DNA of 64,000 nt from Novipirellula herctigrandis. GTDB taxonomy: Bacteria > Planctomycetota > Planctomycetia > Pirellulales > Pirellulaceae. The stretch covers positions 5,787,992 through 5,851,991 of the forward strand of contig SJPJ01000001.1 of the NCBI GenBank assembly GCA_007859835.1. The letters are read 5' to 3'. Under the pieces are notes generated by a model. It saw nothing but the letters and a program-made list of their open reading frames with translations. It was not told the DNA's origin and searched no databases. Positions 30,028 to 38,380 of the stretch are shown piece after piece. The position numbers and the translations under genes were made by a program. Position 1 is the stretch's first letter. Every line of letters begins with the position of its first letter.

Positions 30028-31374
30028 GTGAAAATTCAACGAGTCGACGCCCGAACTGGGGCTGCCGATATACTACAAACGCTGCGGCAAAAACTGAGTC
30101 CTTCGGGGGATGTCGTCAGCCCGCGTGGTCGTGCGCTCACCGAAAAGGTGTTCGGCAAACCGCTGACCCCTACGGAAGTGGTCCAGACGATCTGCCGTGA
30201 CGTGCAAACCGAAGGCACGCCTGCCCTGCTCCGCTATTGCCACTCACTTGACGGAGCCGATTTGGATGCCGACGGGCTTCGCGTTCCGGCAGACGACTTG
30301 GCAAACGCTCATGCCCAGGCGGATCCTGGATTGATCAAAACGATTGGTCGAATCCGAGACAATGTCGTTGAATTCCAACAGGCGATTTTGCACAAGGATG
30401 TAACGATCACGCCAAAGCCGGGCGTACGGTTGACGCAGCGTTACGTGCCACTTCGACGCGTTGGCGTTTGTGTCCCTGGTGGCGCGGCGGCCTATCCATC
30501 GACCGTCCTAATGACGGTGGTGCCAGCGCAAGTCGCCGGAGTGAGCGAGATTGCCGTGGTTGCTCCGCCGACACCGTTTGGGGCCTACAACAAAGACATG
30601 TTGGCCACCTGTCACGAGTTGGGCGTCACGGAAGTTTACCGAATGGGTGGCGCACAAGCGGTCGCCGCGATGGCGTACGGATGCGATTGCGTACCGGCGG
30701 TCGATAAGATCGTCGGTCCCGGCAACCTGTTCGTGGCTCTGGCAAAGAAGCTTGTCTTCGGCACGGTTGACATCGATTCATTCGCTGGGCCAAGCGAAGT
30801 GATTGTGATTGCGGATTCGACTGCGAAACCAGATTACATCGCAGCCGACCTATTGGCTCAAGCGGAGCATTCGCCCGGATCGGCGATCTTGATCACGTGG
30901 GATGAATCGTTGATTGAATCGGTCGATCGGGAACTTGTTAAACAAGTCGCACTTCTGAGCCGAAATGAGTTAACGGTCGATAGTCTTGAAGCGTTCGGTG
31001 CTTTGATCCTTGTTCGGGATGAGCAACAGGCATGCGAATTGACCGACCAATTCGCTCCGGAACACCTGCACATCGAAACGGCGAACCCACAAGACCAGAT
31101 CGCGAAAATCCGTAACAGTGGTGCAGCCTTCTTGGGGCATCACACGCCGGTTGCGCTTGGCGATTATGCCGCAGGTCCGAGTCATGTCCTGCCCACGGGT
31201 GGAACGTGTACCTGGGCTGCGGGATTGTCGAGCAACAGCTTTTTGCGAAGCGGAAGTATCACCGAGTTTGATGAACCCGCACTGCGTCAAATCGCTCCTG
31301 ATGTCGAGCGGCTAGCGGAGAAAGAAGGCTTGACTGCCCACGCCCGCAGCGTGTCGATTCGCCGTCAGGGATAA
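30028..31374 (+). CDS. hisD: Histidinol dehydrogenase
   Basis: A 448-residue zinc enzyme that performs the last two steps of histidine synthesis, oxidising histidinol to histidine with two NAD+. Family motifs include RYVPLRRVGVCVPGGAAAYP, VDKIVGPGNLFVALAK, DSFAGPSEVIVIAD and FAPEHLHIET. It starts at GTG 30028. It is the first gene of a hisD-hisC-hisB cluster. The 3' end including the stop is part of a tandem duplication. Confidence 0.95.
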   Translation: MKIQRVDARTGAADILQTLRQKLSPSGDVVSPRGRALTEKVFGKPLTPTEVVQTICRDVQTEGTPALLRYCHSLDGADLDADGLRVPADDLANAHAQADPGLIKTIGRIRDNVVEFQQAILHKDVTITPKPGVRLTQRYVPLRRVGVCVPGGAAAYPSTVLMTVVPAQVAGVSEIAVVAPPTPFGAYNKDMLATCHELGVTEVYRMGGAQAVAAMAYGCDCVPAVDKIVGPGNLFVALAKKLVFGTVDIDSFAGPSEVIVIADSTAKPDYIAADLLAQAEHSPGSAILITWDESLIESVDRELVKQVALLSRNELTVDSLEAFGALILVRDEQQACELTDQFAPEHLHIETANPQDQIAKIRNSGAAFLGHHTPVALGDYAAGPSHVLPTGGTCTWAAGLSSNSFLRSGSITEFDEPALRQIAPDVERLAEKEGLTAHARSVSIRRQG

Positions 31375-31427
31375 GATTCGCCGTCAGGGACAAACGGATA
31401 AACGCCGTCAGGGACAAACGGATAAAC
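31356..31427 (+). repeat. Tandem duplication of the hisD 3' end
   Basis: GATTCGCCGTCAGGGATAA (31356-31374, ending in the hisD stop) is repeated directly at 31375-31393 with one change, TAA to CAA. A 24-bp unit GCCGTCAGGGACAAACGGATAAAC is then present twice in tandem (31380-31403, 31404-31427). This fills nearly the whole hisD-hisC gap. Confidence 0.9.
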
Positions 31428-31447
31428 ACTGAGAAAGACAACAAAAC

Positions 31448-32515
31448 GTGCCAGATCATCTCGAATTTCGCCCTGCCCTTTCCCGGATGCAGCCCTATAC
31501 ACCCGGTGAACAGTTGGCACCGGGCAAGACCATTAAACTCAACACGAATGAGAATCCGTACCCGCCCTCTGAAGCGGTCGTGGCGGCAATTCAACACGCC
31601 GCCGCTGGTGCACTCAACCGCTACCCCGATCCCGTTGCAACCGTTTTTCGCCGAGCGGCGGCAGAGTCACTTGGGCTGCCAGGGCCAGAGTGGGTTTTGG
31701 CTGGCAATGGCAGCGATGAAATCTTGACGATTTTGGTGCGGGGATTTGTTGGAGAAAATCAAAAACTGCGTTTGCCATATCCTAGCTATATCTTGTATCG
31801 CACATTGGCTGACATCCAAGGCGCGGCGTGGGAACAAATCTCGTTTGACGACGATTGGCAATTGCCGGCTGCTTTTGGCGTTACACCGGACGACGTTCGT
31901 TTGGTGTTTCTTCCCAATCCGAACAGCCCCAGCGGTACGGTTTTGTTGCCGGAACAAGTGGAGTCACTCGCCTCAACGATGACATGTCCGCTTGTCGTTG
32001 ATGAGGCTTACGCCGATTTTGCCGGTGCGAACTGCATTGATTTGGTGAAGAAACACGAGAATATTCTCGTCACTCGTACGCTCAGCAAGTCTTATGGATT
32101 GGCGGGGCTGCGGTTCGGATTCCTTGTCGCGCAGCCGCATGTGGTCAAGGAGTTGGCAAAGATCAAAGATAGCTATAACTGCGACATGCTTTCGATTGCA
32201 GCGGCAACTGCGGCGATTTCAGGCCAGCAGTGGTTGGCGGACGTTGTCCAGAAAATGAACGCGACACGCGATCAAATGACCATTGGACTATCGAAAATGG
32301 GCTTTGATGTCACGCCATCGAAAGCGAATTTTGTTTGGTGTACGCACCCATCGGGCCAGCACCAGGCGATCTACGAATTCTTGAAGAAGAATCAGATTTT
32401 AGTCCGATACATGCAATTCCCCGATTGGGGCGACGGACTGCGGATCTCGGTCGGTACCGATGATCAAATTGACGCTTTGTTCATAATGCTTGAAAGCTAC
32501 CTGAGAAACGTATGA
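31448..32515 (+). CDS. hisC: Histidinol-phosphate aminotransferase
   Basis: A 355-residue PLP aminotransferase of fold type I that converts imidazole-acetol phosphate to histidinol phosphate with glutamate. It has LNTNENPYPPS near the N-terminus, NPNSPSGTVLLPE, VVDEAYADF, and the PLP lysine in TRTLSKSYGLAGLRFGF. It starts at GTG 31448. Its stop overlaps the hisB start by 4 bp (ATGA), so hisC and hisB are coupled. Confidence 0.95.
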   Translation: MPDHLEFRPALSRMQPYTPGEQLAPGKTIKLNTNENPYPPSEAVVAAIQHAAAGALNRYPDPVATVFRRAAAESLGLPGPEWVLAGNGSDEILTILVRGFVGENQKLRLPYPSYILYRTLADIQGAAWEQISFDDDWQLPAAFGVTPDDVRLVFLPNPNSPSGTVLLPEQVESLASTMTCPLVVDEAYADFAGANCIDLVKKHENILVTRTLSKSYGLAGLRFGFLVAQPHVVKELAKIKDSYNCDMLSIAAATAAISGQQWLADVVQKMNATRDQMTIGLSKMGFDVTPSKANFVWCTHPSGQHQAIYEFLKKNQILVRYMQFPDWGDGLRISVGTDDQIDALFIMLESYLRNV

Positions 32516-33099
32516 CACGCACTGCATCGATCGCTCGCAAGACGGGTGAAACCGACATCAAGCTTTCTGTGAACCTTGACGGTGACGGAGCGGGCACGCG
32601 ATCATCGGGAATTGGATTCCTCGATCACATGCTCGACCTGCTGGCCAAACATGCGATGATCGATTTGGACATCCAAGCAGTCGGTGACTTGCACGTCGAC
32701 GATCATCACACCTCGGAAGACATCGGTATTGCTTTCGGGCAAGCCGTCCACGAGGCGCTCGGCAACCGGGCGGGGATTCGCCGCTACGGACACTTTACCT
32801 TGCCGATGGATGAGTGCTTGGTCACCGCCGCAGTGGACCTTGGCGGTCGCTATGCGTTTGAGTATCACGCGCCGATCGCGGCAGCCAAGATTGGTACGTT
32901 CGATAGTGAGTTAGTCGAGCATTTTTGGCAATCATTCGCTGCCAATGCCAACAGCAACTTGCATGTCGTTCTGCACCATGGTCGCAACGCTCATCACATC
33001 GCCGAATGCGTTTTCAAAGCCACGGCCCGGGCGATCCGCATGGCCGCGGAAAGTGACCCAAGAAGCGACGCAATCCCAAGTACCAAGGGTGTGTTGTAG
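32512..33099 (+). CDS. hisB: Imidazoleglycerol-phosphate dehydratase
   Basis: A 195-residue, monofunctional dehydratase lacking the histidinol-phosphatase domain of the E. coli protein. It removes water from imidazoleglycerol phosphate in histidine synthesis. Manganese-binding histidines lie in FLDHMLDLLAKHA and HVDDHHTSEDIGIAFGQA, with a second set in HHGRNAHHIAE. It overlaps hisC by 4 bp and ends the cluster. The remaining his genes are not in the window. Confidence 0.95.
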   Translation: MTRTASIARKTGETDIKLSVNLDGDGAGTRSSGIGFLDHMLDLLAKHAMIDLDIQAVGDLHVDDHHTSEDIGIAFGQAVHEALGNRAGIRRYGHFTLPMDECLVTAAVDLGGRYAFEYHAPIAAAKIGTFDSELVEHFWQSFAANANSNLHVVLHHGRNAHHIAECVFKATARAIRMAAESDPRSDAIPSTKGVL

Positions 33100-33132
33100 G
33101 CCACGAGGGTCTGATCTAGATCATTTTATGAT

Positions 33133-33897
33133 TTAGAATGGTAAGTAGTGGACTTGTTTTAAGAACAATCCATGTGGCGGTGCCGTCGGGCCTGCTGCAT
33201 CGCGGTTGACCATCGCGATGACTTCGGTGATCCAGGACGGGCTGTGTTTGCCTTTGCCGATTTCCACAAGCGTTCCAACAATGTTGCGAACCATGTTGTA
33301 AAGAAAACCATCGGCTTCGACTTCAATCGAAATTCGCTCGCCGTCGATTGGTGATGATGATTCCCGAATGAGCTCGCATGCTCGGATTGTGCGAACCGTG
33401 GTTTTTCTTGGACTACGTGATGCTTGAAAGCTCGCGAAGTCATGTTTACCAAGGAAATGCTCACAGGCCGATTCGATAGCTGCCACATCGGTGTCACCGT
33501 GAACTTGCCAGCGAAAACGGTGGTCGAATGCGTTTCGGATTCCGCCAAGTTGAAGCTGATACCGATAGCGTTTTCCCTGGGCATCGGCGATTGCATGGAA
33601 TGAATCTGGGGCGTCGACACAATCCAGTACGACGATCGTAGGCGGCAAGTTGACGTTCATTGCCTTGACTAGATCAGCTGCCGTCGCTCGCCAATGAGGC
33701 GTTTGGAAACTGGCAACTTGTGCGAGGGCGTGGACCCCCGAGTCGGTTCGGCCGCTGCCGGTCACAGCGACTCGCTCACCCGTCAATTTGACTAAGGCAC
33801 GTTCAAGCATCCCTTGGACCGTGGTTCGTCGCGGTTGGATTTGCCAGCCGGCGAAGTCGGTTCCGTCATAGGCAACAGTGATCTTGAACGTGCGCAC
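33133..33897 (-). CDS. truA: tRNA pseudouridine(38-40) synthase
   Basis: A 254-residue enzyme that isomerises uridines 38-40 in the tRNA anticodon arm. N-terminal YDGTDFAGWQIQPRRTTVQG, catalytic Asp in SGRTDSGVHALAQVASF and C-terminal FLYNMVRNIVGTLVEIGKG match TruA throughout. It is convergent with hisB and lies 19 bp downstream of asd on the same strand, likely cotranscribed. Confidence 0.95.
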   Translation of the reverse strand: MRTFKITVAYDGTDFAGWQIQPRRTTVQGMLERALVKLTGERVAVTGSGRTDSGVHALAQVASFQTPHWRATAADLVKAMNVNLPPTIVVLDCVDAPDSFHAIADAQGKRYRYQLQLGGIRNAFDHRFRWQVHGDTDVAAIESACEHFLGKHDFASFQASRSPRKTTVRTIRACELIRESSSPIDGERISIEVEADGFLYNMVRNIVGTLVEIGKGKHSPSWITEVIAMVNRDAAGPTAPPHGLFLKQVHYLPF

Positions 33898-33916
33898 GCA
33901 TTTGAGTCCGAATCAG

Positions 33917-34921
33917 TTACGACCGTTTCATCAATAGTTCGGCAATTTGAACGGCGTTCGTTGCGGCACCTTTACGAAGATTGTCGCTGACGCACCAGAA
34001 CGCGATGCCGTTGGGGCTGCTGATGTCCTTGCGGATTCGGCCCACGAACACATCGTCTTTTCCTTCGCAATCGCGAGGCATCGGGTACTGATTGTTAGGA
34101 AGATCGTCGACGACCGTAATGCCCTCGAATGCTTCAAACAGTTCCTTTGCCTCTTCAACCGAAATGTGTTTCTCCGTTTCCACCAAAATGGATTCACTGT
34201 GCCCGTTCGTAACAGGGACTCGGACGCAGGTGGGGCAAACTTGGATGCCGTCGTCCCCGAGAATCTTTTGAGTTTCGTACACCATCTTCATCTCTTCGCT
34301 GGTGTAGCCCTCGTACTTGGACGATCCAATTTGCGGAATCAAGTTGAATCCGATTGGGTGTTGGAACGTCTTTGGCGGATGAGTTTGTCCGACCAATGCA
34401 CTGCGGACGCTGTCGTTCAGCTCTTCGCTTCCCGGCAGCCCCGCACCACTGGTTGCTTGATAAGTGCTAACGACCACTCGCGTGACCCGAGCCACCTGAT
34501 GTAGTGGTGCCAGTGCAACGACCATTTGTGTGGTGCTGCAATTCGGGCTAGCCAGAATGCCTTCGTGTTTGTTGGCCGCATCGGGGTTCACTTCGGGAAT
34601 GATCAACGGAACCTTCGGGTCCATACGCCAATATCCGCTTTCATCGACGACCACCGCACCTTCTTTCACAGCGTACGGCACGAATTCAGCCGCGATTTCG
34701 TCAGGCGTGCTGCCAATGGCGAGGTCAACATTCTTGAAAGCTCCCGGTGCGAGTAATTCGACCTTGATCGCTTCGCCGTTAAAGCGAACTTCTTTACCGA
34801 CCGATCGCTCCGACGCGAGTAGCTTAAGCTTCTTAAATGGCAAATTGCGTTGTTGCAATTGCTCTAAAACGATACGTCCAACGGCACCGGTAGCGCCAAC
34901 AACAGCAAGGGTTTCGTACAC
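33917..34921 (-). CDS. asd: Aspartate-semialdehyde dehydrogenase
   Basis: About 334 residues from GTG 34921. It reduces aspartyl phosphate to aspartate semialdehyde, feeding lysine, methionine and threonine synthesis, upstream of the dapB reaction. It has N-terminal VVGATGAVGRIVLEQL, catalytic Cys in LASPNCSTTQMVVAL and active-site His in VPVTNGHSESILVE. The frame is open upstream to 35092, but that extension overlaps the neighbouring gene and has no family similarity, so the GTG directly before YETLAVVGATG is preferred. A possible GAGAAG lies 6-11 nt upstream. Confidence 0.93.
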   Translation of the reverse strand: MYETLAVVGATGAVGRIVLEQLQQRNLPFKKLKLLASERSVGKEVRFNGEAIKVELLAPGAFKNVDLAIGSTPDEIAAEFVPYAVKEGAVVVDESGYWRMDPKVPLIIPEVNPDAANKHEGILASPNCSTTQMVVALAPLHQVARVTRVVVSTYQATSGAGLPGSEELNDSVRSALVGQTHPPKTFQHPIGFNLIPQIGSSKYEGYTSEEMKMVYETQKILGDDGIQVCPTCVRVPVTNGHSESILVETEKHISVEEAKELFEAFEGITVVDDLPNNQYPMPRDCEGKDDVFVGRIRKDISSPNGIAFWCVSDNLRKGAATNAVQIAELLMKRS

Positions 34922-35033
34922 AGAGTCTTCTCGAAAAATAATGTTCTTGTAGGGGAGGTCGCAGAGACTTCCCGTTAGGTGAGTTGCGAGGAACTCTCCG
35001 CGAGTTCCACGACGCTTGAACCATGAAAATCGG

Positions 35034-36242
35034 TTACTTGTCGATCGCTTCGATTGCCGCTGGCAGTTCGGGATCAACCAATCCCCAGCCACCGCGTCCG
35101 CCCATAATCCGGGATTCTACATCGCTAACGACGTCTTCGGCATTGGGTTCCCAAAACTTTGTAATCAGCTCTTTGTCGAGCGGTTTGTGGGAACGGAAAA
35201 TGCGAAAACCAATGCCCCGTCCCCAATCGCTGGTGAACCACCATGGGCTACGTGGGAAATTCGGATCGTCGCCTTTCCAAGGTTCATCGTCCGAAGGTAA
35301 CCGAAACGCACTTCGAAGTTGTTCAGCGTCCATCAAGAAACTGCCGCCGCGTATAACACATTCCGTTGACATGGTCGGCCACGCCACCACATCGATCGCG
35401 TTCAAAGGGGCCTTGTCAGCAAACGATTGGTAGCCGTCTTTGGTGAATTGATTCATCGTCCATTCAGCTGCATTGCCATGCATATCGTAAAGGCCGAACG
35501 GATTTGGCTCTTTCGTGGCAACGACACCAAGTCCATCGTCGGAATTGTCAAAATACCAAGCGTAATCGTCAGCATCGTCCGCCGAATCGCCCCAGCTATA
35601 TGCGGAATCTGTGCCGCCACGAGCTGTGTATTCCCATTCGGCCTCGGTCGGCAAACGGAATTGTTGTCCCGTCACACCGCTAAGCCATTTGGTGAACTGT
35701 TGGGCTGAGTACTGGGTGATTGTAACGGCGGGTTGGTCGTCCTCTTCGCCATACTCGTAAGTGAAACTAGGGTCATAGAGCTCGGTCGGCGCGGTAATTG
35801 CGTCGACTTTGTTGGTGTCATCCACCGCGCGAACGCCGTTTGCTTCGAATTGCTTAAATACCGCATAGAGCTTCATGTATTCGCGATACTGTCCCCATGT
35901 CGTTTCGGTTTTGGCTACCCACATCGGATCGACGTTCACCTCAATTTGAGGTCCTTCGCTGTCTTCGCGATCCGCCTCGTCATCGGGGCTTCCAAACTTG
36001 AATGTGCCACCAGGAACCGGAACCATGTCGATCGTCACGTCGGTTCCGGGGATTTTTAGAGTGTACGGAATCATGTATCCACCTTCGATTTCCACCGAGG
36101 GACCATCAGCAGGCTTCTCTTGGGTGATTCCAACCCTTGCTGAGTCGGGAGCATCCGCTAGGACGGTTGATTGGCAAGAGAGACAAAGAAGTGCCAATGC
36201 AAACGCAGTGGTAGCGGTTAATCTAGGAGACAGGCATTTCAT
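35034..36242 (-). CDS. Secreted formylglycine-generating-enzyme-like (SUMF1/FGE-sulfatase) domain protein
   Basis: A 402-residue exported protein with signal peptide (about 1-30, ending VLADAP). The rest is an FGE-sulfatase/SUMF1 fold: MVPVPGGTFKFGSPDDE, TETTWGQYREYMK, QFRLPTEAEWEYTARGG, NPFGLYDMHGNAAEWT and GGSFLMDAEQLRSAFR. True formylglycine enzymes oxidise a sulfatase cysteine and need two active-site Cys. I see none in the usual C-terminal motif, so it is probably a binding or structural relative. No sulfatase gene is nearby, though planctomycetes encode many. Confidence 0.8.
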   Translation of the reverse strand: MKCLSPRLTATTAFALALLCLSCQSTVLADAPDSARVGITQEKPADGPSVEIEGGYMIPYTLKIPGTDVTIDMVPVPGGTFKFGSPDDEADREDSEGPQIEVNVDPMWVAKTETTWGQYREYMKLYAVFKQFEANGVRAVDDTNKVDAITAPTELYDPSFTYEYGEEDDQPAVTITQYSAQQFTKWLSGVTGQQFRLPTEAEWEYTARGGTDSAYSWGDSADDADDYAWYFDNSDDGLGVVATKEPNPFGLYDMHGNAAEWTMNQFTKDGYQSFADKAPLNAIDVVAWPTMSTECVIRGGSFLMDAEQLRSAFRLPSDDEPWKGDDPNFPRSPWWFTSDWGRGIGFRIFRSHKPLDKELITKFWEPNAEDVVSDVESRIMGGRGGWGLVDPELPAAIEAIDK

Positions 36243-36576
36243 AAGATAAATTTGGGGTGGGAGTTGAGTTCACCGGCATTTGCGTCCATCGGCATGGAGC
36301 GGGCCGTTCTATTTGGGGTCCGTTTTGTGCCAGGATAGCGAAAAAAACGAAAAACACCCAGGCTGTAAGCCAAGTTTTTGTCCTTGAATTGTTGGCCGAG
36401 GTGATGCTTTTTCGAGGAACGTGCGTTGCTCGGGGATCACGTTTCTCACGCATCGGGCGTCGTCTTCGTAACTTCCCCCAACGGGGCTTCACGGAACGCC
36501 TCTATCCTAGACGGAGATGCCAGCAGTGCAATTGCCGAAAAATGTTGGTAAACGCGGCATTTGGAAGCAGTTTGAC
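36243..36576. other. Intergenic region, nothing recognised
   Basis: 334 bp between two minus-strand genes. Contains A-rich tracts (around 36341-36354) but no supported ORF, tRNA, terminator or clear promoter. Confidence 0.5.
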
Positions 36577-37986
36577 TTACAGTTCTGGGCGAACCCCTAA
36601 GCGTACCGGCACCTTAATCTTTTCGTCCCTGCGGTAGAATTCCACTTCGACAACCGTATTAGCGGTTGAATCACCGATCATTCGCATTAAATGCCCGACA
36701 TCCGCAATCGGTTGCCCGTTGACGCCGACAATCAGATCGCCAACCTTCAACCCTGCACGGGCTGCCGGTGATTTGGAATCGGTTACTGCACTGACCATCG
36801 CCCCTCGGATTCTCGCGTCGGAGCCGATCAATTGATCATCCTCCACATCCGCTAATCCGACGCCGAGCCAGCCCCGTTCAACTTTGCCTGTGGTTTTGAG
36901 TCGCTCGTAGACTTGCCGAACGACGTTACTGGGGATCGAGAAACTTACTCCTTGGTAAGTATCACCTACAATCGCAGTGTTGATTCCCACGAGTCTTCCG
37001 CGAGAGTCGACCAGTGGCCCACCGCTGTTGCCGGGATTGACCGCAACATCGCTTTGCATGAAATCCTGGTACTGAGTACTTGCGCGAACCATTCGGTGCT
37101 TGCCGCTCAAAATACCGAACGTGACGGTACGATCAAGTCCGAACGGACTTCCTACGGCCCACACCGGCGAACCGACTCGGCATCGATCACTATCGCCCCA
37201 AACAATTGGCATCAAGCTGTTTGCACTGACTTTCAAAACTGCTACGTCGGTCAAAAGATCGGTCCCAACCACGGTAGCTTCCACACGACGCCCATCACTC
37301 AGCGTCACTTGGATGTCCTCGCCATCCATAATTACGTGGCGGTTGGTTACCAAATATCCTGCTTTGTCGACGACCACTCCACTGCCTTGATCTGCAACCA
37401 TCAACGCTTCGGAACGCATGACTTTGGCGATCGAACCATGGTCCGGCTCTGAGTGGCGTGACACATTGATATGCACGACGCTCGGTCCCACCGCAGCGGT
37501 GACCATTTGATAGGCTTCGCTCAAGCTATCGAGCGAAACATTCTTCAAGCCTTCGTTACCGGTGTCGTATTCGGCTCGCAATTCGCCACGGTGCCAAGCG
37601 TAACGTATCTCTTCGACAATTTGGGGGACTGCGAATCGAGCCGCTGCCAACATGACCGCCATGGTGGTCAGGAGCATCAAGCTTTGAACAATTGGATCCG
37701 ATCCGCGAGCTTGCGAACCGGTTTGAGAAAGCGACTTATCCCCCTCAGCCGGTTTTTCGCTTTCGTCAGACGCCGGCGTCAATCGATGTACCGGAGGTGG
37801 AACCACTTTAGTGGCAACTCGTATTTCACCGGTTAAATCGCACTCGTCTGTATCAAAGAGATTTCCGCTTTCAACAATCGTGTCTTTGGTCGAGTCAAAT
37901 CGCAGTTCCTGAAAATCATTGACATAGTCAGATTCGTCGAGAGGATCGATTGAGCTTTCGTGGGGGTGATCACTACGGGGATTCAA
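36577..37986 (-). CDS. HtrA/DegP-type serine protease with PDZ domain, membrane-anchored
   Basis: A 469-residue protease. A hydrophilic acidic N-terminus of about 95 residues precedes one membrane helix (VQSLMLLTTMAVMLAAARFA), so the protease domain is periplasmic. The trypsin triad is complete: His in TNRHVIMDGED, Asp in LLTDVAVLKV and Ser in NPGNSGGPL. One PDZ domain follows (about 375-460: AGLKVGDLIVGVNGQPIADV). The role is probably degradation of misfolded envelope proteins or regulated proteolysis. Single gene; the long cytoplasmic head is unusual for DegP-like proteins. Confidence 0.9.
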   Translation of the reverse strand: MNPRSDHPHESSIDPLDESDYVNDFQELRFDSTKDTIVESGNLFDTDECDLTGEIRVATKVVPPPVHRLTPASDESEKPAEGDKSLSQTGSQARGSDPIVQSLMLLTTMAVMLAAARFAVPQIVEEIRYAWHRGELRAEYDTGNEGLKNVSLDSLSEAYQMVTAAVGPSVVHINVSRHSEPDHGSIAKVMRSEALMVADQGSGVVVDKAGYLVTNRHVIMDGEDIQVTLSDGRRVEATVVGTDLLTDVAVLKVSANSLMPIVWGDSDRCRVGSPVWAVGSPFGLDRTVTFGILSGKHRMVRASTQYQDFMQSDVAVNPGNSGGPLVDSRGRLVGINTAIVGDTYQGVSFSIPSNVVRQVYERLKTTGKVERGWLGVGLADVEDDQLIGSDARIRGAMVSAVTDSKSPAARAGLKVGDLIVGVNGQPIADVGHLMRMIGDSTANTVVEVEFYRRDEKIKVPVRLGVRPEL

Positions 37987-38380
37987 AACACAAACTCCAG
38001 ACGCATCGAAACTAGTTGCTTAGGAAGCGGCTACGAAAGATTAGGTGGAACCGGAAAAGGAACAACAAACGGCTCGTCGGCGTAGCGGTTCCATTGTAGA
38101 GCGGCCATGCGTCAATGGCGAAGTTATTTTGCGGGTCAATGCGTCGTAATTTCCTCGCTCAATCGGCAGAATCGGTTTGTCCGGCCCAGTTTCTGCGTTT
38201 TTTGACAAATTGTATGTGCAATATTTCCGCTCTGGCGTGTCGTTTTAACCTCGTGCCATTTTACAAAATGGCAGCTGTAACCATGTCTACTTTCCGGGCA
38301 TTTGCCTTCAATTCGATGTATGATACTCAGAATCGGAGTAACTTGCTTCTTAAGGCTTCATCTCTACCCACCGCTCGACT
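37987..38380. other. Divergent intergenic region with a 20-bp palindrome
   Basis: 394 bp between the divergent protease and uronate-isomerase-like genes. The open frame starting at 38115 runs into the following gene in another frame and is not credible. The only clear element is the palindrome listed separately. Confidence 0.5.
38254..38273. promoter_or_regulatory. Candidate operator, perfect 20-bp palindrome
   Basis: TGCCATTTTACAAAATGGCA: 9-bp perfect arms around AC. It lies 108 bp upstream of the uronate-isomerase-like start and about 270 bp upstream of the divergent protease. Arm length and AT-rich centre fit a dimeric repressor site. The regulator is unknown. Confidence 0.45.
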
